Shown here: positions 8,672 through 11,994 of the stretch, piece after piece
How positions within the stretch are numbered: the stretch's first letter is position 1
Layout of the letters: every line of letters starts with the position of its first letter
NCBI GenBank assembly: GCA_964352225.1
Contig: CAYGRM010000203.1
Location: forward strand, 1 to 11,994
Reading direction: 5' to 3'
Length of the DNA: 11,994 nucleotides
Origin: CAJQQY01 sp964352225
Lineage (GTDB): Bacteria; Bacteroidota; Bacteroidia; Chitinophagales; Saprospiraceae
Made by a program: the position numbers and the translations under genes
Notes under the pieces: generated by a model
Databases searched by the model: none
Told to the model about the DNA's origin: nothing
Seen by the model: only the letters and a program-made list of their open reading frames with translations

Positions 8672-8683
8672 TAACAATTGTTA
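8672..8683. repeat. 12-bp perfect palindrome
   Basis: TAACAATTGTTA is identical to its reverse complement. It lies 7 bp before the paired TTTGTGAG repeats and could be an operator for a dimeric regulator. It has no neighbouring copy in the window and may be chance in AT-rich DNA. Confidence 0.35.
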
Positions 8684-8689
8684 ATAACT

Positions 8690-8708
8690 TTTGTGAGTTA
8701 TTTGTGAG
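8690..8708 (+). repeat. Direct repeat TTTGTGAG, 11-bp period
   Basis: TTTGTGAG occurs at 8690-8697 and again at 8701-8708. The 11-bp period puts both copies on about the same face of the helix, which suits cooperative binding by a regulator or overlapping promoter parts. It lies upstream of the leader RNA region and far from the S9 peptidase start. Function is inferred only. Confidence 0.35.
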
Positions 8709-8945
8709 AAAGTAAATTTCAATAATTGTATCTAAATACTTTACCTTAGCATCGTAATAGAAAAAAATATAATTTAAAATAAATTAAATATATAACTGAT
8801 TATTATATTCATTTGATTTTGAATGTTTTTTTCCTTCAAAATCCATCCAAAAGGGAAGTACCCCAAACAATGAGAGCAAAATAACTACTAAGCTTTCATT
8901 GTAATTACATTTTAGATTTACGTGAGAAAAATAAAAAAAAAGGGA

Positions 8946-8987
8946 ATGATGATGCTTTCACTTATTGTCCGTCTGAATCTGAGATGA
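8946..8987 (+). CDS. Possible leader peptide MMMLSLIVRLNLR
   Basis: Three consecutive ATG codons (8946, 8949, 8952) open a 13-codon frame ending in TGA at 8985. AGGGA at 8941-8945 places a purine-rich patch 7 bases before the third ATG, unusual for a phylum that rarely uses Shine-Dalgarno. Six of the ten codons after the Met run specify Leu, Ile or Val, as in leader peptides of branched-chain amino-acid attenuators. Its Met codons form one arm of the 8948-8954/9056-9062 helix and its end forms the TTCACTTA hairpin, so translation would change the fold. A short ORF like this can easily be chance. Confidence 0.3.
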   Translation: MMMLSLIVRLNLR

Positions 8988-9109
8988 TTAAGTGAATTAG
9001 CCCTCGGTCTTTTCATGAATTTTAACTATTGCAAAATAGCAATACCCAAATAGCACATCATCCTTATTACTTCTACAATTACTGATACTACAAGATGACG
9101 TAGAAGATT

Positions 9110-9146
9110 AAGGGTTCAGAAACTGGCTTTCTGAATCCCTTTTTTT
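9110..9146 (+). terminator. Intrinsic terminator upstream of the DUF1801 gene
   Basis: AAGGGTTCAGAAA (9110-9122) pairs with 9128-9141 over 13 bp with a single bulged T at 9136 and a 5-nt loop, followed by seven T residues (9140-9146). It stands only 20 bp before the ATG at 9167 with no promoter in between, so it either ends a small RNA or acts as a conditional terminator for the downstream genes. Bases 9109-9113 can instead pair with 9062-9066, a possible antiterminator. Confidence 0.8.
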
Positions 9147-9166
9147 ATTTATTTTTAAAATAAAAA

Positions 9167-9532
9167 ATGGATTTTGAAGATATTCTTAAAGACAGACCCG
9201 AAGAACTTCACGATATTGCTTTCCGCTTGCGAAAAATTTCTAAACAATTACATCCTAAAATTTCCGAAGATATCTATGGCGGAAAAGTAGTCCGAATGGT
9301 GTTGTATTCTATTGGTAGAAAAGATAATCCCATTATTGGTTTTTCACTAGCAAAAGATCATTGCCAATTATTTTTGCATCATTTTGACCAAATAGAACTA
9401 CGTGGTCTCCAACTGTATGGCAAAGGCAAACACGCTCGTCACCTCAAAATTCGAAACATAGCAGAAATCGATGCTAAGGTACTTTCTAAAGTGTTCCAAT
9501 CCATTTTAAAAATTGCTCAATCTAAAATTTGA
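9167..9532 (+). CDS. DUF1801 family protein
   Basis: This 121-residue soluble protein has the layout of DUF1801 (YdhG-like) proteins. It has an N-terminal helix with a P-E-E-L block (11-14), a P-K-I-S-E-D-I-Y-G segment (30-38) matching the family's 'p..eE.i.yg', a short beta core (43-70) and the G-K-G-K-H-A-R-H-L-K-I signature (85-95), then a C-terminal helix. No enzymatic activity is established for the family; some relatives are called iron chaperone-like by homology to Bacillus YdhG/FraH-type proteins, which I would not transfer. The ATG at 9167 follows an A-rich leader 20 bp after the terminator. The gene begins a row of four plus-strand genes that includes lpxB, with a 49-bp gap to the next, so co-transcription is likely but unproven. 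A link to lipid A synthesis is not suggested by the sequence itself. Confidence 0.75.
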   Translation: MDFEDILKDRPEELHDIAFRLRKISKQLHPKISEDIYGGKVVRMVLYSIGRKDNPIIGFSLAKDHCQLFLHHFDQIELRGLQLYGKGKHARHLKIRNIAEIDAKVLSKVFQSILKIAQSKI

Positions 9533-9581
9533 GAACAAGATTAACTTAAGTTATTTTTGCCCCCAATTAAAACGAAATATT

Positions 9582-9884
9582 ATGTTTGAAAAAGATTCCT
9601 TAATCGCAGGATTACTGCTCGGTGTTATTATTCCATTTGTGGGTTATGCTGTGGTGCTTGAAGTTTATGATCAATTGGATGCAGCTGATGTAATTAGTGG
9701 ATTTGGAGCTGGAGATTTTAGGCGAAGAACTTCTGCTCTTTTGGGACTTTGCATAAATCTTATTCCATTTGCTATATTTAATCGAAAGAGATTTTATCTA
9801 TCAATGCGTGGAATAATGATTCCGACAATTATTTATGCTGGAATTTGGTTTTTTTATTTTGGTTCAAAAATTTTATGGGAATAA
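9582..9884 (+). CDS. Small three-helix membrane protein preceding lpxB, unknown function
   Basis: I do not recognise a named family. From the ATG at 9582 the protein has 100 residues; a longer in-frame opening from TTG 9513 would overlap the DUF1801 gene and add a polar, unlikely N terminus, so the ATG was chosen. Hydrophobic segments lie at about 7-28, 53-69 and 79-97. Between the first two is a polar loop with V-Y-D-Q-L-D-A-A-D-V and then G-A-G-D-F-R-R-R. The basic clusters R-R-R (near 50) and N-R-K-R (about 69-72) suggest which sides are cytoplasmic. Its stop lies 21 bp before lpxB, so it is probably translated from the same message, and a role in the envelope or alongside lipid A synthesis is a reasonable guess only. 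Small membrane proteins of this kind recur next to lpxB in Bacteroidota as far as I recall. Confidence 0.7.
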   Translation: MFEKDSLIAGLLLGVIIPFVGYAVVLEVYDQLDAADVISGFGAGDFRRRTSALLGLCINLIPFAIFNRKRFYLSMRGIMIPTIIYAGIWFFYFGSKILWE

Positions 9885-9905
9885 TTTTACCTAAAGAATC
9901 AAAAA

Positions 9906-11021
9906 ATGAAATATTACATTATTGCAGGGGAAGCTTCTGGAGATTTACATGCTTCCAATTTGATGAAGGCATTGAAGGAAGAAGATACCGATGCTCAATT
10001 TAGAATGTGGGGCGGTGACTTGATGGAAGCAGTTGGCGGCAAGTTGGTGAAACACTATCGAGATTTGGCGTTCATGGGATTTTCAGAAGTGGTGATGAAC
10101 TTACCCACTATCCTCAATAATTTTAAAATATGTAAAGCTGATATTTTAAAATATCAACCTGACGTTTTGATCTTGGTTGATTACCCTGGTTTTAATTTGA
10201 GGATTGCGAAGTGGGCAAAACAACAGGGCATCAAAGTTTTTTATTATATCTCTCCTCAGATTTGGGCATGGAATAGTGGGCGAGTTCATGGCATCAAAAA
10301 AAACATCGACAAGATGTTTGTGATCCTTCCTTTCGAAAAAGATTTCTATAAAAAATATGATTACGATGTAGAATTTGTGGGGCATCCATTGTTAGATGTG
10401 GTGGCGGAAAGAGAATTGGATTCAAATTTTAGACATAAAAATAACCTTGCTGAAAAACCAATTATTGCATTGCTTCCCGGTAGTCGAAAACAAGAAATTT
10501 CTAAAATGTTAGAAAGAATGTTGAGTGTCGTAGAGGATTTTCCTGAGTACCAATTTGTGATCGCAGGTGCACCTTCCATCACTTTAGATTTTTACAAATC
10601 AACTTTACAAAACGTTGATGATCAACAAGTTAAAATTATCGAAAATAATACTTACGAACTTTTACAACATAGTTCTGCTGCCTTGGTGACTAGTGGAACG
10701 GCAACTTTGGAGACCGCACTTTTTAATGTTCCACAGGTAGTTTGCTACAAAGGAAGTCCGATTTCATATCAGATCGCGAAGCGGGTGATTAATGTAAAAT
10801 ATATTTCGTTAGTCAATTTGATTGTCGATCATGAGATTGTGAGGGAGTTGATTCAAAGTGAATTTAATCATGAAAATCTGAAGGTGGAATTGGGGAAGTT
10901 ATTGGATACGAAGACAGTTCAACCTGTGCTAGATGGGTATCTTTTATTGAAAGAAGAATTGGGAAATTCTGGTGCATCAAAGAAAACGGCAAGGAAAATG
11001 GTGGATCTTTTAAAAAAGTAA
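9906..11021 (+). CDS. lpxB: Lipid-A-disaccharide synthase LpxB
   Basis: LpxB (glycosyltransferase family 19) joins UDP-2,3-diacylglucosamine and 2,3-diacylglucosamine 1-phosphate (lipid X) to make the disaccharide core of lipid A, on the inner face of the inner membrane. The 371 residues are close to the usual 370-390. Family blocks appear in order: GEASGD (8-13), FMGFSEVV (about 56-63), VDYPGFNLRIA (about 91-101), SPQIWAW (116-122) followed by a Gly-Arg-Val segment and I-K-K-N-I-D, FVGHPLLD (about 157-164), LLPGSRKQEI (189-198) of the nucleotide-sugar-binding region, and SGTATLETAL (263-272). The ATG at 9906 begins directly at the first beta strand (MKYYIIAGE). No frameshift or missing block is seen. 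It lies 21 bp after the small membrane protein gene and 3 bp before the lipoprotein gene, indicating one transcript. The other lpx genes are not in the window. Confidence 0.96.
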   Translation: MKYYIIAGEASGDLHASNLMKALKEEDTDAQFRMWGGDLMEAVGGKLVKHYRDLAFMGFSEVVMNLPTILNNFKICKADILKYQPDVLILVDYPGFNLRIAKWAKQQGIKVFYYISPQIWAWNSGRVHGIKKNIDKMFVILPFEKDFYKKYDYDVEFVGHPLLDVVAERELDSNFRHKNNLAEKPIIALLPGSRKQEISKMLERMLSVVEDFPEYQFVIAGAPSITLDFYKSTLQNVDDQQVKIIENNTYELLQHSSAALVTSGTATLETALFNVPQVVCYKGSPISYQIAKRVINVKYISLVNLIVDHEIVRELIQSEFNHENLKVELGKLLDTKTVQPVLDGYLLLKEELGNSGASKKTARKMVDLLKK

Positions 11022-11024
11022 AAC

Positions 11025-11990
11025 ATGAGAACTCTATTTTTTTTGACTTGTATTTATATTGTTACAAGTTGTACTTCGCAGTATGAATTTGAGGATAAAA
11101 TGTATGAGTGTACAAAAGAAACTTATCGATCTGCTGACATCAATTTGGATCAAATCATTTTTGATTTTGAAACTTATTTGACTGAAAAAAAATATCTCAA
11201 AAACACTTCTCCACAAAGTTATTCGCAATTAATTGATTCTTTAACCCAACCTTCTCTTTTTCAAATTACCCTTCCAAAAGAACTTAGTTCAAAAATGGTG
11301 AGTGTGAATTTAATGAATAATTGCGTAGACAATATTACAGATTCTACAGAATTAAAACAATCAAGACTTTTTGAAATCGCATTTGAAATGAAAAAAGTAT
11401 TTGAACAAATAAGCAAATTAGGGGAATTAGATCCTGGGAAAATCAATAAAGATTTATTAACCATTTTTAGGAAAGATGATTTTCAACATCCACTTTATAA
11501 ACTAACTTTTTTTAATCTCTTAAATATGTATGTTTTTGATCTGCAGCAAAATCGAGGAGTTTTAGGGACTCTTCCTGCGTGGTCAGAAGATGAACCTGAC
11601 ATTACTAAATTCCAGGAAAGAAATATATATAGCGTTTTAGTCAATTCGAAAAATGAGATTTTCGTTAGAAATAAACCTATCGAATTGAAGGATTTGAGAA
11701 TGAGTACCAAGGAATTTATTAGTAATCCAAATCATAAATCTGATCTTGCAGAATCTCCAACTAAAGCAATTATTTCTTTGAAAAATGAGCGAAACACGAA
11801 GTACAAAACTTACATCGATGTGCTCAATGAATTGAAAGCAGCTTACAATGAATTGAGAAATGAAAAGGCAATTGAATTATATAATCTGTCTTATGAAAAA
11901 TTAGAAAAAACTCAACAAAAAGAGATTCGAAATATGTACCCTTTGATTATTTCAGAAGCAGAACCTACTGCATTTAGAGAAGAAGGATAA
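11025..11990 (+). CDS. Lipoprotein with C-terminal ExbD-like periplasmic domain
   Basis: The 321-residue protein begins with a lipoprotein signal: hydrophobic core 4-13 and lipobox V-T-S-C with C16 as the lipidated residue. Thr17-Ser18 follow. Residues about 20-195 are a helical region of unknown fold (YECTKETYRSADINLDQ near 25-41). From about 200 the sequence resembles the extended C-terminal part of Bacteroidota ExbD/TolR proteins: YSVLVNSKNEIFVRNKPIEL (202-221) with L-K-D-L and K-E-F-I, then IISLKNERNTKYKTYIDVL (249-267), NELKAAYNELRNE, and MYPLIISEAEP (304-314). True ExbD has one N-terminal membrane helix with an essential Asp; here a lipid anchor replaces it, so the protein cannot by itself form the ExbB-ExbD proton channel. 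It may bind Ton-type partners or be a diverged paralogue. The similarity is from memory of the family, not a search. The gene starts 3 bp after lpxB. An ATG directly abuts its stop (11991), possibly the next gene. Confidence 0.82.
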   Translation: MRTLFFLTCIYIVTSCTSQYEFEDKMYECTKETYRSADINLDQIIFDFETYLTEKKYLKNTSPQSYSQLIDSLTQPSLFQITLPKELSSKMVSVNLMNNCVDNITDSTELKQSRLFEIAFEMKKVFEQISKLGELDPGKINKDLLTIFRKDDFQHPLYKLTFFNLLNMYVFDLQQNRGVLGTLPAWSEDEPDITKFQERNIYSVLVNSKNEIFVRNKPIELKDLRMSTKEFISNPNHKSDLAESPTKAIISLKNERNTKYKTYIDVLNELKAAYNELRNEKAIELYNLSYEKLEKTQQKEIRNMYPLIISEAEPTAFREEG

Positions 11991-11994
11991 ATGT

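Larger units (their letters stand above)
8405..8867. other. Long AT-rich intergenic region between divergent units
   Basis: About 460 bp without a credible gene on either strand. Visible items are a 7-bp AT hairpin at 8514-8531 (ACATTTT/AAAATGT), the 12-bp palindrome at 8672-8683 and the TTTGTGAG direct repeat at 8690-8708. The region must hold the promoter of the minus-strand S9 peptidase and probably the plus-strand promoter for the leader RNA beyond 8868. No exact TAnnTTTG was found on either strand; the near matches AACTTTTG (8686-8693) and TAAATTTC (8713-8720) each have one mismatch. Confidence 0.5.
8868..9147 (+). ncRNA. Putative structured leader RNA (attenuator-like) or small RNA ending in a terminator
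   Basis: The stretch shows a chain of helices. 8868-8877 pairs with 8892-8901 (10 bp, one G-U). 8948-8954 (GATGATG) pairs with 9056-9062 (CATCATC). 8957-8964 (TTCACTTA) pairs exactly with 8989-8996. 9027-9032 (TATTGC) pairs with 9039-9044. 9070-9076 (CTTCTAC) pairs with 9100-9106, extended by CCTTA 9062-9066 with TAAGG 9109-9113. That last helix competes with the foot of the terminator stem (9110-9114), which is the arrangement of a transcription attenuator. A mini-ORF at 8946-8987 overlaps two of the helices. I checked by eye for tmRNA, RNase P, SRP RNA, TPP and SAM signatures and found none. It ends 20 bp before the DUF1801 start codon, so it may control that operon. The 5' end is a guess; no covariation test was possible. 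Confidence 0.45.

Noticed and set aside
8976..8990. CTGAGATGA as part of a TPP riboswitch
   Set aside because: Only the CTGAGA string matches; the rest of the TPP core (ACCTGAT and the UAAUGC/GCG elements) is absent.
9040..9111. Leu-rich reading (TTA TTA CTT CTA ... CTG ATA CTA) resembling a leucine attenuator peptide
   Set aside because: There is no ATG, GTG or TTG before the Leu run in that frame after the stop at 9037. The other two frames also look biased (Thr/Ile-rich and aromatic), which points to low sequence complexity.
8868..9147. 6S RNA, tmRNA, RNase P RNA or SRP RNA
   Set aside because: None of the signature strings or the single long-hairpin 6S layout is visible. The multi-helix fold with a competing terminator fits a leader better.
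9513..9581. In-frame TTG start extending the small membrane protein by 23 residues
   Set aside because: It would overlap the end of the DUF1801 gene and add a polar N terminus. The ATG at 9582 begins just before the first membrane helix.
1..11994. CRISPR arrays, insertion sequences, transposases, tRNA or rRNA genes
   Set aside because: No regularly spaced repeats, transposase motifs, terminal inverted repeats with target duplications or RNA gene cores were found on either strand.

Overview
The window is low-GC and reads as a Bacteroidota chromosome segment, most likely Saprospiria- or Flavobacteriia-like. Four things point there. The first gene ends in a type IX secretion (T9SS) sorting domain. 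Starts sit in A/T-rich leaders with little Shine-Dalgarno signal. The one good promoter match is the Bacteroidota -7 element TAnnTTTG. The last gene carries the long C-terminal extension typical of Bacteroidota ExbD proteins. The taxonomic call is inference; there is no rRNA gene or other marker in the window.

Layout. (1) 251-3184, plus: a large exported protein with a complete vanadium-haloperoxidase/PAP2 metal site, four MopE-like Asp/Cys repeats and a T9SS C-terminal domain, closed by a strong terminator. (2) 3594-4760, plus: an unrecognised four-helix membrane protein with a long charged helical segment. Its terminator also serves the convergent gene. (3) 4856-5491, minus: a TrhA/hemolysin III (PAQR) membrane protein. 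(4) 5594-8404, minus: a periplasmic S9-family serine peptidase with an intact Ser-Asp-His triad and its own terminator. (5) 8405-9166: a long non-coding stretch whose right part (about 8868-9147) folds into several helices, contains a 13-15 codon Leu/Ile/Val-rich mini-ORF and ends in an intrinsic terminator. It looks like an attenuator leader or a small RNA. (6) 9167-11990, plus: a tightly packed row made of a DUF1801 protein, a 100-residue membrane protein, LpxB (lipid A disaccharide synthase) and a lipoprotein whose C-terminal third resembles the periplasmic part of Bacteroidota ExbD.

How the genes fit together. Only the last block looks like an operon: gaps are 49, 21 and 3 bp and no terminator is visible between genes. 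It links outer-membrane lipid A synthesis to small envelope proteins. The other genes are single transcription units, each closed by a clear hairpin. No mobile element, CRISPR array, tRNA or rRNA was seen. The two points most worth following are the ExbD-like domain carried on a lipoprotein without ExbD's membrane helix, and the attenuator-like leader in front of a gene with no evident link to amino-acid synthesis.
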